Shown piece after piece: positions 11,423 through 23,062 of a DNA stretch of 64,000 bases. The notes under the pieces were generated by a model. The model was not told the origin of the DNA and searched no databases. It was given only the letters and a program-made list of their open reading frames with translations. The stretch covers positions 6,967,001 through 7,031,000 of the forward strand of contig JAULSR010000001.1 in the NCBI GenBank assembly GCA_030512295.1, read 5' to 3'. A program made the translations under genes and the position numbers. Origin of the DNA: Bombardia bombarda. Its lineage: Eukaryota > Ascomycota > Sordariomycetes > Sordariales > Lasiosphaeriaceae. How positions within the stretch are numbered: the first letter of the stretch is position 1; each line of letters starts with the position of its first letter.

Positions 11423-12988
11423 GGTAGCTTTCGGATCGGTTTCGTCGTCGGCTCGGCGGGGGGATTGATGGACGTGGAGTTGAAGGGCGGGTGGAGGATT
11501 TGTGAATGCGAAGTCGTCGTCCAATACAGCACCAGCAGCAGCAGCAGTCCAGTGAATGATGATGATCGGATCGGGAATGGGGCCCTCCTTGGCCTGAGGC
11601 TAGGTGCATTCGGCACCTCGGTTCAATGCGGCCAATTGCAGCTCGCGTAATTCGAATGCCCGCTAGTTGGCTGCACGGCATTCGCGAGAACTGCGACCAG
11701 CATGTGAGGCACGTGATGGGACCCACTCTTCACCGCTCGGTTTCTTCGTCAAAAGCCAAAAACTTTTCGCGTTCTTGTCCTCGCTTCTTCTTTTCTTCTT
11801 TAGATAGAATGAGCCGCCCAGCCATAGCACTACCGACTCAATCGGCTTTGCATCTTTTGGCGCTGGGTGCTTTGGTACCTATGGGTGCTCAAAGAGTAAA
11901 TGATCCGTCGTTAATCTCTACTTCCAGTTTCTACCATCTGGCTGTAGTTTCAAAAAAGAGATCTACATTTCCTCTCTCCGTGATCTGCTTTCCTGATGTC
12001 CGATGCCATGTCAACATTTACTTTTTGGCAACATTGTCAATGTCTGCATTGGCGCTTTATCCGGCTATTACACGGGTCACATTGAATCCCTGTGTTCACT
12101 TTCTCGTATGGCGGGATTTCGTGTGTTCATCCATGCCCTATGTTCATGCATCGGCGGTAATGCTGTCTTGTTGTCAAGCTGTCACTCAGAAGCCAGTAAA
12201 CCTCTTGGCGAGGTGCTGTATAAATCTTGAGAGTACAAAATGCCCTTATCAGTGTTATCATCTTCGTGCAAGCACTGATCCTTTTTAAGAGCCCCGAATG
12301 ATGACCAATACGCGAAGATAGCGATTATCTTACTTTGTCTGCATTTATGATACATTGTCATCCCATTCCATCACTCCGGGAGACAGTGGTGCGCGACCGT
12401 GGTCTGTTCTGTGCGCTCGGGTCTCACAGTTATGGTTCATGAAATGGGTCTCATAAAAGCAATGAAGTCAGCCCCCCAATTAAAACTACGATAATTCACA
12501 AACCTTATGTTGGTTATAGGTCACTTTCTGCACCGAATAATGGTGCTTGGTGGTGAATTTCATGCATTAGCTAGAGCGCTGGGTAAGTAAGATGTTTTCA
12601 TATTTGACATTGTGCCTTAAAACTTAAACGGCGTTCACATATCCTACCTGCCTATCCTTCAATAAAAAAGATACAGGTGTAATGAGTCATGAATGCGCAC
12701 TTCAACCTCATACTCTCCAAGCTTGAGATTGTATTTGTAGAGCTCGTGACATGATACCTACAACGAGCCGGCAGCGTCGGGCCTGCATGTGTTGAGCACT
12801 TATGAACTCATAAAATGCCACCCTCATGAATAGTACCAACGTGCAGCACTTTTGGCCTAAATAGGCTCTGTCAGTCAAGTTGAGAAAATGATTTTGGGGT
12901 CAAGATCCTTCCCTAGAGTCTTTGAGTAAGATCGCAGAGCAAACAAACTATCCTGATCACTAGGGATGTCCTCTAACAACTCCTAGTC

Positions 12989-13009
12989 AATCTCCCCTAA
13001 GGGGAGATT
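12989..13009. promoter_or_regulatory. Near-perfect palindrome holding two inverted STRE-like CCCCT cores
   Basis: The 21-bp sequence AATCTCCCCT-A-AGGGGAGATT has 10-bp arms around one base. Each arm contains CCCCT/AGGGG, the core bound by Msn2/4-type stress factors in yeast. It lies about 410 bp upstream of the F-box-like gene. That the site is bound is inference. Confidence 0.4.
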
Positions 13010-13188
13010 TCTACTAACTACATCTTGCTAAGGGATGATGGGGGAGCTATTTCAATCCCAGCCTGCATTTGATGGAACTTGATTTCGAACGTCCGCACGA
13101 TATTCCATTACCTATATGCCATCCCCTTTATAAAACGCGAGATCAAGCCTGCGGTACCCGAGCGCTCCTATTCTTCACTGTATACATT

Positions 13189-13209
13189 GGGGGGGGGGGG
13201 GGGGGGGGG
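13189..13209. repeat. G21 homopolymer
   Basis: Twenty-one consecutive G on the plus strand, preceded by ACATT and followed by TCACCC, about 215 bp upstream of the F-box-like start. Confidence 0.9.
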
Positions 13210-13422
13210 TCACCCAGCTCAGACAGCCGCCCGGGAAAGGGTCAATCAGGGAATAACGGGCATCGTAGCAACCGCGTAGCCCAAGGATACCTCACGCGTC
13301 ATAACGCGTTCTGCGTGCCGTATGAATAAAATCCAAGCCCCCCGCTTTCATCTGTCTTGGGCTTTTCTTTTTTTCTTTTGTGTCTCTTATATTATGTTGA
13401 CATGTCTGGTGCATAACTCGTG

Positions 13423-14439
13423 ATGTCGGGGTCCCATGCCTCATCAAGACTAGAAGCCTTGCCCACAGAGCTGATCGAAGAGATTGCTGGCCTTCCTAAA
13501 AACAAAGATCTCAATTCTCTGCGCCTGGTGTCGCGTCGGTTCCGCGCTGCGACCTGCCACCAGTTCACCGAAAGGCTCGTGGACCTGCGGTGGCTACTGG
13601 CGGACCACACAAGCTTCGTTCAGGGTCTCCGCCAGCTTCGACTCGGCACGAGCCGTATGCTGAATTACCATAACGATCCACAGATGACCTACATTCAGCA
13701 GCACTTCAGCAGATTCCCGCCGGCGACGGCCATCGAGGGACTACTGCGGGTACTCTACATATCTCCTGATGCAGCAGCACTTTGACACCACTGGCATCGA
13801 AGTCGAGCCACCTCGAGGGACCTGTTCATTCTCTGGAGCAATCACCGCCACACCCTCGGCAACATAGCCTTATATGAGATTTGTCTGGAAGGAGAGGGAT
13901 GGGATCCGCTCTTCAAACACGTGGGAAAGCTCTATCAGCGCGGGTTAATCACCCCTGGGCTCCCGGCGGCGGCGGGGGGCTTCCAGCCCCCCGCCACGGT
14001 CAAGTTGTTCCTCGACTCGATGCACGAGTACACGAGAGTCCACAACAACTTCAAGTGGCGCGGCTGTCTCGTCTTTGGTATGACAGACATTATGGAGTGT
14101 CCGTCGTGCATGAGCCCAGAGTTGTCGGAGAACGAAACACTATGGCACCACTTTATCACAAGGTACCGAATGGGGCTCTTGAATAAGCCCGTTAGAAGTA
14201 AAAATCGCATGTCTTGGCTGCCTGTGCTGCGCTATGACTTCCTGGAGGCTGAGAAGTACTATGAGTTCAGTGAGGAAAGAGCGGCGAAGGGAAGGCGGTC
14301 AAAAGAGCGCGGGTATTCCTCCGCTGAGGAGGAAGATAATGTCCGGGGAATGGATGTTGACGAGGACGAGGAGGAGGAGAATGACCATGCTGATGGTACG
14401 CATGCTATCATGGGGGATGCAGACAATGTGGATGGATGA
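13423..14439 (+). pseudogene. F-box-like gene interrupted by a single in-frame TGA
   Basis: F-box proteins bring substrates to SCF ubiquitin ligases. The first part, from ATG 13423, has a fungal F-box-like start: SRLEALPTELIEEIAGLPKN, then LNSLRLVSRRFRAATCHQF. The frame stops at TGA 13783-13785 after SPDAAAL. The same frame then continues without further stop to 14439. It reads DLFILWSNHRHTLGNIALYE, WDPLFKHVGKLYQRGLI, and an acidic tail with EEEDNVRGMDVDEDEEEEND. Both halves look coding and share one frame, so this is either a nonsense-disabled gene, a sequencing error, or a gene with an intron I could not place: no GT..AG pair around the TGA restores phase. If intact it would be about 338 aa. 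It is shorter than typical members of this kind (about 450-600 aa), which also hints at decay. Confidence 0.6.
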
Positions 14440-14720
14440 AGAAGGTTTCGATTCCCAGTTCCTGGCTTTGGAGGTATGGTTAACGACAAGGCTTGGAGAG
14501 AGGTATGAACGAAGCGAGGATGGAGAGGAATATACTAGTACTGGGAAAATTGACAACGAAACACCGTAACGCAAGCAGAAAGTTCAGGTGGTTTCACAAT
14601 GCGGCTATCTAGACTGAATTGCGAATGATATTAATTATCCTCTATGCTCCGACTTTTAGTCCGTTCTCGGCTATGGTGTGAAAATCGACAGAATGCAAAA
14701 GATGAGCAAAAGCATCAGGT

Positions 14721-16360
14721 CTATTGGTCTAGAATAGCATTCGCATTTCCATCTTTAGCAGCGCCATCTTTTGGTGGTGCGCCACCACCGGGGTAGCGGG
14801 AACCCTTGTCCTTGACCTTCTTTACCTTCTTCGGCTTCTCTTCGGGCGGGTAGGCCTTGAGTGTGATTTCTTGCCACTCCTTGGAGGCTTGGAAGTCTGC
14901 TTGAATGGGAGCCATGAGCTCATTCAAACCTTTGGAAATTGCGGGTTTGAGGAGTTGGGGTGTGAGCTGCATATTTCGTTAGCACCTAAGCATATAGTAA
15001 GTTGATCAAATAGACTTACGACATCGCTCTTGTAGTCACTGTGCATTTGTGTAATATCGGTGTAAACAAGGGGCGGCAGGCCATCCCGCTCGCGGTCAAC
15101 CTGGAACGAGCCTCCGTGCAAAGTTTTCGCAGGCAGTAATACGTGCTCAGTGAATGCCAAAAGGCCGTTGCCCTCAGTGACACCGGGGGCAGCCTCCGCC
15201 TTCTTGATCTTTTTTGTGACAACCTCCGGGGAGTCGAGGAGATCGATTTTGCTGTCTGCGCCAATTTGTTAGAAGCCAGATGAGATAAGATGAGACACGG
15301 AGAACATACCTGGGTCACTGGATGACATCTTGGATCCTTGCAAGCCTGGAACCATGGGGTTCATCAGATGGGCACGCTAATTTGCCTGTTAGATCTGGCC
15401 TGGCCATAATGATGAGTGAGGGTGGAATTACCTGACGGTATCCCAGCTTGGGCAGCCATTCCTTGGCGGCAGTGAACAGCTTTCGCTGGTCCACACCACC
15501 AAACTGTGCGTCTACCTTCAAGTGCTCCTCGTCGAGAACCTGAAGGATAGGGTACAAGAGGCCAGAGAGCGGCGCGTTCTCGGATTGTTTTACGATCTCA
15601 GCGCCCGCCTTCTTGGCATCGTGCTCTGAAACGACGGAGCAAAGCTTGTAGACGTCCATAATGCTGATAGGCCCAGATCGTCAGCTCTTGAAGTGATAGA
15701 AATGCAGCCGGGGGGCGGATAGACATACTACTCGGGGCTCTTTTGGTAGGAACTCCCCAAGACGAACTCCAGCTTGTCAGTGGAGACGCCCACAGCCTTG
15801 AGAATGGAGGTTACGCAAAACTGGTAGTACTTGGCGCGGTACTGGACGAGCTCAATAGGAGCCTTGAGATTGTCGAGAAAGCCGTGGACTTCATATCTGT
15901 TAACTTCCAAACTCTCCCTCTGAGACGGTGGTACGTACTGTCGGCTAGGAGAATAACGACATTGCAACCGGCAGCCAAGTACTGGCCAATCTTCAGTGCC
16001 GGGACAAAGTATCCGCAATGAGGCCGGCCTTGTAAGCAGTGTTAGTCGGTTTCGGGGACGGGATGCTGAGCGAAGATGCGACAAACCGGTCGTGGCCGTT
16101 CCTGGAGGACACAAAAGACGTTAGCAAACAGTCGCAGACAGAACAAGTCGACCGGGATAATAATTACCCCAGTAAATCCTCGGGTGACGCCCCTCGTCAA
16201 TGATCTTCTCGATAATGTCGAAGTCGAGGATCTCGGAAAGGTTGACACGGATGAGGGCGATCTTCTCTTCCTTGGTCAGGACAGATTTGGTGTTGGCCGC
16301 CAAGCCGAGCTTCACGTCGGCCGCGGCGGCGAGGGTCTCGTCTGTGGTTGAGGGCGCCAT
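14721..16360 (-). CDS. TYS1: Cytosolic tyrosyl-tRNA synthetase
   Basis: Charges tRNA-Tyr with tyrosine in the cytoplasm (class I aminoacyl-tRNA synthetase). Eight exons: 16360-16168, 16101-16087, 16028-15939, 15888-15729, 15663-15432, 15376-15310, 15255-15020, 14966-14721, giving 412 aa. The seven introns are 50-66 nt and all phases agree. The class I HIGH-like motif is PHCGY at residues 72-76, right after a 15-nt microexon that encodes most of TATTG. The KMSKS-equivalent is SKMSSSDP, with Lys246. A lysine-rich tail ([20 protein letters not shown]) closes the protein and may contact tRNA or bind nucleic acid. Length is close to the yeast enzyme (394 aa). The ATG at 16360 gives [10 protein letters not shown]; a mitochondrial form is not suggested. 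Confidence 0.95.
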
Positions 16361-17342
16361 AGTGAGCCAAGGGGTTTGGTGATTGTGGACTCTGGTTTGT
16401 TCGCTCGTGTGTTCGTTCAGCTCGAATGCGGAGGGTAATGTTGACGGGTGACTCAAATTGGTGACTCAGGAATCGAGGTTGGGGTCTGCCGCGTCCGCTG
16501 CGTCAGAAAACCAATTGGCCGCCCGCGCTCTCGCCAGCAGGGTTAATTTCGAGTTGCAGGCCGAACGAGGGGCAACTTTCTTTTTTTGTGGGGTTTCAAA
16601 CGGACCCCTGTCGGATTCTGCCACACGCACTTGACCAAAAGCGGCCACCGCCCATTTTATTCAACGAACATCCCCGCGGCCGTCTGTGAATCTGGGCTTC
16701 AAACCGATCTTGATCACCCTGTGAACTCTGAAACGACGTCTTGTTGAGCCTCCCATCGTTGAGGGTAAGGTGTCTCGGGTCTTTAGCCTCTGGTCTTTCA
16801 GGCCGTCTTGAAGAAATATCAATATCCACAATTCGAGCTGCTGAATTAAACCCACCATACCCTGCTGTAGCGAGATGCGCCGCTTTGCCTGTAGGTACAT
16901 GTACACTGCACCACACTGCGCTGCACCGATGCAAACTTGACAAATATTAACCCAAGATACTGGCAATGAGATGATGGTACCCGCATCTTGACCCTATCTT
17001 CGCTTCAAATGCTGCAGTTGGCAGGTTGCGTTCACCGGCGGACGGATTGGGGAGTTGAGGTGAGGTTAGTGAGAAGCGCTTGCCATCGCGGCTTACAAGC
17101 ACGCAATCGGGGCTAGCTCCCCTCAATTGCTTGGCCGTGGTCCCGACACCGCATTTCGATGCTGCAAGTAGCAAGACATAAACGCTTGAAGAGAAGTAGT
17201 AGTTCCTCAAGACCTCACCGCCATAAGCCACTCGTGCCAAGCATACCTTAGGTATTCTCCTCATGACCGCCGAGCCTCATCGCAACATCTTTTTTTTTTT
17301 TTTCCTCTCTATCTGAGGTCTTTGGCCTCATTTTAGCTCGCA
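16361..17342. promoter_or_regulatory. Divergent upstream region between TyrRS and permease
   Basis: About 980 bp between two divergent genes. It has a T-run of about 14 near 17290, just upstream of the permease start, and an ATACCT-T-AGGTAT inverted motif at 17244-17256. No open frame here looks coding. Confidence 0.4.
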
Positions 17343-19219
17343 ATGGACTGGAAACCAAGCTCGACCTCTAAACCCCGGGATGCTGTCGACGACGCCGTCG
17401 ACAGCGAGACCGAGAGTGAGGTGCTTGACAGCAATGGCGTCCGCCTTGGCGGAGAAGGCGGGCCAAGATATACCCTTCCTGAATCAAGAAAGATCGGTAT
17501 TGCGGGAGCCGTCTTTCTGATTTTGAACAAGATGATCGGGACTGGAAGTAAGTTTCCATTTCCTCTAACTTTCCACTCTGGGCCATCTACTCACACTATT
17601 CCAGTATTCTCAACCCCATCCAGCATCTTTGCCTCCACCGGATCAGTTGGCATCTGCCTCCTACTCTGGGCCGTCGGTTTGTAATATCTGTTGCCCAAAA
17701 AGCGTGGCATTGTGGCTGACATGCCACAGCCGGCCTTCTCACACTCTCTGGGCTCAGTGTCTACCTCGAGTTTGGACTGGCGATACCGCTATCTGGCGGC
17801 GAAAAGAACTACCTCGAACGTGTCTTTAAAAAGCCTCCATTTCTAGCCACGAGTGTCTTTGCTGTTCAGATGGTCACTCTCGGATTCTCCGCCGGCAACT
17901 CCCTCGCGTTTGGCCGATACGTGCTCCTCGCAGCAGGATACCATTCACCGGATGGCTGGGCCGCCCGAGCAATTGCTGTTCTGTGCATCTCGTTTGTCAT
18001 TATACTGCACTCAACGCGTCCAGAATGGGGACTTAGACTTACCAACATCCTCGGCGTGTTCAAAGTCATTGTCCTCCTGCTTATCGTTTTTGCCGGCTTT
18101 GCGGCTTTGGCCGGCCACCGGCTGGTGCCTGATCCACACAACTTCGACAACATGTGGACCATTGAAAAGGGGGATGGATACGGCGGCGGCGGCGCGTACG
18201 CATACGCTACAGCTTTGCTGCAGGTTGTCTACAGTTACAAGGGATGGGAGAACGCCAATTATGTGCTGGGAGAGCTGAAGAACCCACGGCGAACGCTCTC
18301 CATTGCCGCGCCCTTGGCGGTTGTGGGTGTTACCATTCTATATGTACTCGCCAATGTCGCATATTTCGCGGCAATTCCCAAGGCAGACTTGGCCAAATCG
18401 GAGGTTATCGTTGCTGGCCTATTTTTTCGGAATATTTTCGGAGAGAGCGCGGCAGCGAGGAGTCTTCCCGCTCTCGTTGCATTCAGTAATATCGGAAATG
18501 TGCTGGCTGTGAGCTTTGCGCATTCGAGAGTCAACCAGGAACTAGCCAAAGAAGGCATCTTGCCGTTCAGCAAGTTTTGGGCCTCAAACAAACCGTTCAA
18601 CACCCCCGCCGCGTCGGTAAGTTACCACCACAACTCCCTCCTCCTTATTCATGAGCTGACGACGAAAAGCTGTTTCTGCACTGGATAGTCACGGTGATTG
18701 TGCTTCTGGTACCGCCTCCCGGTGCCGCATACAACTTTATTGTCAACCTGTAAGTGTCTTATTTGACCCCAACCTTTCACCGACCATCCGGTTTGCTAAC
18801 ATCACGATTTCAGATACACTTACCCGGGCGCTTGGATCAACGGCTTCGTCGCAGGTGGGCTCATCTACCTGCGCCTGAGCAAAACCGAGAACTGGTCCTC
18901 GCCGTGGCGCACATACCTTCCGGTCACGGTGGTTTATCTTTGCCTCAACATCTTCCTCGCCCTCACGCCTTTCATCCCACCCAACAGCGACTGGAATGCC
19001 GATGGCTATCCATACTACGCCTTCCCACTGGTGGGTACAGGGGTCCTGCTTTTCGGCGCAGTGTATTGGGCGCTGTGGACAAAGGTCTGGCCATGGCTGG
19101 GCGGATACGTTGTAACCGCTGAGAAGACCGTCGATGAACATGGTATCGAAGTGATAAGATACAAGAGAGTTGCGTTGCAGAAAGCGGCTGTCGGTGAACG
19201 CCAGCCGTTACTTTTATGA
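17343..19219 (+). CDS. Amino-acid permease of the LAT/APC family, MUP1-like (methionine)
   Basis: Membrane transporter, probably plasma membrane, for amino acids. Exons: 17343-17547, 17605-17676, 17730-18616, 18670-18749, 18814-19219, giving 549 aa. Introns of 57, 53, 53 and 64 nt keep phase. After an acidic Ser/Glu-rich N-tail, the first membrane segment carries the APC helix-break motif FLILNKMIGTGIFSTPSSI. Then comes LSGGEKNYLERVFKKP, which is typical of high-affinity methionine permeases such as MUP1. About 12 hydrophobic segments are visible, with YSYKGWENANYVLGELKNP in the middle and AHSRVNQELAKEGILPF later, both APC/LAT hallmarks. Substrate assignment to methionine is by resemblance only. 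A tRNA-Ile gene lies about 340 bp downstream. Confidence 0.9.
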
Positions 19220-19562
19220 ATAGAAACGATACACGACAGGGACGTTTGAATCAATGTTTTTTAAGCAGGGCGCTGGGGGTAGAAGGGTTTGGGTTTTTAT
19301 TATTTCATGCATGTCAGGAGATATGACTTTGGTTCCTGTGCTTGGCGTGTTTTAGGGGCAGTTGTGTCCTTGTGGGGTGCATCGAACATAAATCACGATC
19401 ACATGCGGCGTTTTCTACGCTAGAACAAATTACATCTTACTAGACTAGGTACCTAATTCATATCCGGACATGTGAGAGTCAATTTGTAGTTCAACACCAG
19501 AAAGCTTGTGACGACTAAGCTCGTAAAATTTACGCAAGGTTCGTTCATCAAATCAAACAGAG

Positions 19563-19655
19563 GCCCGATTAGCTCAGCTGGTTAGAGCGTCGTACTAATA
19601 GAAGCGATTCTATCATGTGATGCGAAGGTCAACAGTTCAATCCTGTTATTGGGCA
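19563..19655 (+). tRNA. tRNA-Ile (anticodon AAT) with a 19-nt intron
   Basis: Acceptor stem GCCCGAT pairs with ATTGGGC (one G-U wobble). The D arm is GCTC..GAGC. The anticodon stem TCGTA pairs with TGCGA after removal of the intron at 19601-19619. The anticodon loop is CTAATAA with AAT at 19597-19599. The T arm is AACAG-TTCAATC-CTGTT. The intron sits one base 3' of the anticodon, the canonical nuclear tRNA position. The discriminator is A at 19655. Confidence 0.93.
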
Positions 19656-19661
19656 TTCGGC

Positions 19662-19666
19662 TTTTT
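19662..19666 (+). terminator. RNA polymerase III T-run terminator for tRNA-Ile
   Basis: A run of five T begins seven bases after the mature tRNA end, followed by further T4 runs; this is the usual Pol III stop signal. Confidence 0.75.
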
Positions 19667-20663
19667 CTTTTGCTTTTCTCCAAAAAAAATGAATTTGTTA
19701 GGTTATCATCCATCCATCTAAGACTGTTGTGGTAGGTAGCCCCTCATCACCACCTCCTTCCTCCTCTGTCATCAACAACGTCGAAACGAGATCTCGAATT
19801 TTCCGCCGACACCATCTCAATTGATGCAGAAGTCAGAATCAAGTTTCGTGTCCAAGCGTGCAGCCTATCATGGCTCAGCAAGTTTGTCAAGTGGCGTTTA
19901 ACACCCACCACCCAGATTAGTGTCTGATCGCATGGGCCGTAGTCTTCCCCTCTCCCTAGTCGACAGCCTACTCAATTCTAGTGTAAGAGCCCGGTGACGA
20001 TCTTTTCCCATCGACCCCGCACCGTTGCACTTGGCCGATTCAATGCTACCCTATATCTCTCTCTCTCCACCCATCCCGTCTCTCCTGTTGTCTTTTTGAG
20101 GGTCTGATCGCGAATCGGGTCTGGCCTTGTCAGACCTAGCTAGGTCTTCTTCCCAAGCCGTCCCCGCTGGCCACCCGAGCCTGAGCGTGCAGGAGCGGCC
20201 GCGGGAACTAGATCAGGTATGTCGTAGCCTTTTGCCCTTCTCACAGGCTCATTATGGTCTTTCGTCCCGTCTTGTCCCGCGTTGTTGAGAGGGGTTGTGG
20301 CACTTCTTCTGTCGTTAGAACGCTAAGGTGAGCACTGACATACAACATCGTCACTCGGACATTCAATACTGGCCGTGCGGCATGGTCTGGGGTCCAACAG
20401 ATCAGCTAGTCGGCTAGATGCATTGTTTCCGCCGATGATCTTCCGTGTGGTTTGGTTCTGGCTCTCCTTCTACTACTTTGATCACGCTCCCATCCCGGTC
20501 TGGAAAAGTATAAGGATCCTGCTCTGCTCCCGTGGTTGACAGATCTGTGGAATACGAGGCGGAATCCTTGTTGAATTCAAATCGCGTCTCAACTACTACG
20601 GAGTAGATGTCACGGTATATATCTGTCCTGCTCCTTGACAACGTCCCCAGTAAGAAAGAAAAA
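19667..20663. other. Upstream region of the rhodopsin-fold gene
   Basis: About one kilobase, pyrimidine-rich near 19740-20090, with no coding-like frame. It likely holds the promoter and 5' UTR of the next gene. Confidence 0.45.
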
Positions 20664-22331
20664 ATGGAAGTCGACTGGAAAGACAAGCAGCGCCAGGATG
20701 GCCTCATCATCACATCTGTGATCATGACTACTATTGCGAGTAAGCCTCCGTTCACTATAATCCTATCTATCCTATTACCTTGCTGATCTATAATTTGTTT
20801 GTTTGTTCCTAATATGTGATTGACTGTCTAGCAATCTTTGTGGTCCTGCGATGTGTCAGTCGATTTGTTCTCATTCGGAATCCTGGCCCGGACGACTATC
20901 TCATCATTGCGGCTCTGGTTTGTCGAACGTCCCGTTTTGTCACCTTTGTGCCCAAAGAACAGTAGATCGCTGACAAAAGATTGTTTTCAGTTGCTCACCA
21001 TTGGCTACCTCATTGACATCTTCATCCTGAGGAATAATCACCTTGGTTTCCCAGTGACGATGCTGACCTTGGACAACATGATCAACTTCATCAAGGTAAA
21101 TGCTCCCCCACCAGACAAGTAACCAGTTGCATGAAGAATGATTTTTCAGCCACTAACACACAGCTTAGGCTACTTTAGCAGTCCAGGTCATGTACTATGC
21201 AAACATATTCTGCATCAAGACCTCCATTCTGTTCACATACCTCCGATTCGGTGAGCCTTCCCAATCCATGTTCCTCAAACCACTGAAGATCCAGGCAGAG
21301 TCCAGCTAACCCACCAAAGCTGTCACACCGACCTTTCGCGTCCTCTGCTACAGCACCATCGCCCTACACGCAGTCTTCTTCTTCATATGCTTTGTAGTCA
21401 CGTTGGCGCAGTGCAAGCCCCTAAACAAGATGTGGGACCTCGCCGGCACCGTAGACGGCACATGTATCAACACCACCGCCTTCTTCTACTGTAAGCCCCT
21501 CTCCCCTCTTTCCATCTAACCCCCTATCTACACCTCTTCGACCGGTCCTAACCACCCAGCCCAGTCACATCCGCCTTCAACATAATAACCGACATCTGGA
21601 TCCTCGCCCTGCCCCTGCGCACCCTCCACGGCATCAACCGGCCCACGCGCGACAAGGTCGCCCTCTTCCTCATCTTTGGCGTCGGCACCTTTGCCGCCGT
21701 CGCCTCCGTCGTCCGCCTCCACACCATCCGCACCTACACGCTCGCGACCGACCCCTTCCGCGAGGGCATCCTCGTCAACCTGTGGTCCGTCATCGAGGTC
21801 ACCATCGCGATATCCTGCGCCAGCGTCTCGGCGCTGAAGCCCATCTTTAGCGGGCGCCAGCGCCGCATCACGCGCGCGGCCATGTCTGGCGATGGGGTTA
21901 GTGGTAGTGGTAGCGGGAGTGGTAGTACGGATCTGAGATATATGCGGCCAGGCTCGCTGTCAAGGTCGAAGTCTCAGTCGTCGAGGTTTGGTGGTGGTGG
22001 TGGTGGTGGGTATGGTAGTAGGTGGCATATGCGGTTGGCTAGCAAGGATAAGCCAATGAGGACGAGGACGAGGTCGGAAGGGGAGGCGGAGATGACACAG
22101 ACGGGGACGGGGAGGTCGGAGTCGGGGATATTTGCGCCGCCGCAGAGGCCGAGGCTTGTTGTGCTGCCGTCGGGGAGACGGGGGGAGATGGAGGAAGAGG
22201 AGGCGGGTGTTGAGAGCCCGGAGAGTTTGATTGCGTTTTCGCCGTTTGGAGATGAGCAGGGGAGCCGGGTGCTGCCGGGTGAGGATGGTGGGGTGAGTAG
22301 CTCGGGGAGTATTTTGGTGTTGCAGAAGTGA
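20664..22331 (+). CDS. Integral membrane protein with fungal rhodopsin-like (PTH11-type) seven-helix domain
   Basis: Six exons: 20664-20739, 20832-20917, 20991-21095, 21169-21250, 21320-21490, 21565-22331, giving 428 aa. Introns of 92, 73, 73, 69 and 74 nt restore one continuous frame. The N-terminal 260 residues show seven hydrophobic segments. They also show marks of the fungal rhodopsin domain: FVVLRCVSRFVLIRNPGPDD after TM1, an AQCKPLNKMWD segment, TDIWILALPLRTLHGINRPT, and VRLHTIRTYTLATDPFREG leading into the last span. Such proteins are often grouped with PTH11-like receptors; some sense surfaces or ligands, many are uncharacterised. The cytoplasmic tail (about 160 aa) is low-complexity: Gly/Ser repeats, a Gly run, then RTRTRSEGEAE and an EEEEAG stretch. 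No G-protein partner can be inferred. Confidence 0.88.
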
Positions 22332-23062
22332 GTGAGGGGTGCTCTGTCTATTTTGTCAACATATTTCATATTGATGGGCTATGCTTGATCTAAGGGAAAT
22401 CCAGATCCATACTGGCTCCGAGCGCACTGTTTGGCTCTATTTATTGTATGACTTGGGGATACTGGAAGAAAATATCACTGGAAGAGCACGAGATTCATCC
22501 AATATTTGTGGTATCCACCTACCCGAAGGTTCCCCTTATGGGCTTGTGTGCCCCCGCTGAGGAGCTGTACTAGAACTAGTAGTATAGTGTACCGGGGACG
22601 GAAGAGGTTGATTCGGTATCGAGTTCAGGAATAACATTGAGCCACATCACACACACGAACCCCAAAGGAAGTACACAATTGATAGAGATCTAGTGATATA
22701 CTGCCATCTCTAACCTTTTGCCCCCCCAGGAATGAGGCCAAGACATACTCTCTCTACTCAACAGGCCAAGCTAACGATAAGACACTCACTCACTCGTCCT
22801 GCAAGGACAAGAAGGTACATGGCAGCTTTGTATTGATGCCAGTAGCCAACCGGCCCACCCAGGCAGGGCATTAAGCAGGTAAAAGAAAGGCCGAAGCTCT
22901 CATAAGAACACGGTATACCCCATCACAATCCACAACAGGACATCTGCCTGTTTCGTAGGTGGTAGGAGAAATGGATAAAAGGACATCGTTGGCAGTTGGT
23001 GTTGTCTCAGGATATCTAAAGACGCCGCCGAGTCAGGATGTCAGCATTTGTCCTCTTGTCTG
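22332..23062. other. Intergenic region, no gene seen
   Basis: About 730 bp between the convergent 3' ends of the membrane protein and the Gln-rich frame. No structured element was recognised. Confidence 0.45.

Larger units (their letters stand above)
11423..13422. other. Intergenic region between SDHC and the F-box-like gene
   Basis: Two kilobases hold the SDHC promoter on the left and the F-box-like promoter on the right. A 220-codon open frame at about 11626-12288 has no recognisable motif, no signal of splicing and an atypical residue mix, so it was not called. Notable elements are a 10-bp-arm palindrome at 12989-13009 and a G21 run at 13189-13209. Confidence 0.5.

Noticed and set aside
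11626..12288. 220-codon plus-strand frame upstream of SDHC
   Set aside because: It runs through the divergent SDHC promoter side, has no motif or splice signal and a Cys/Ser/Leu mix typical of chance frames.
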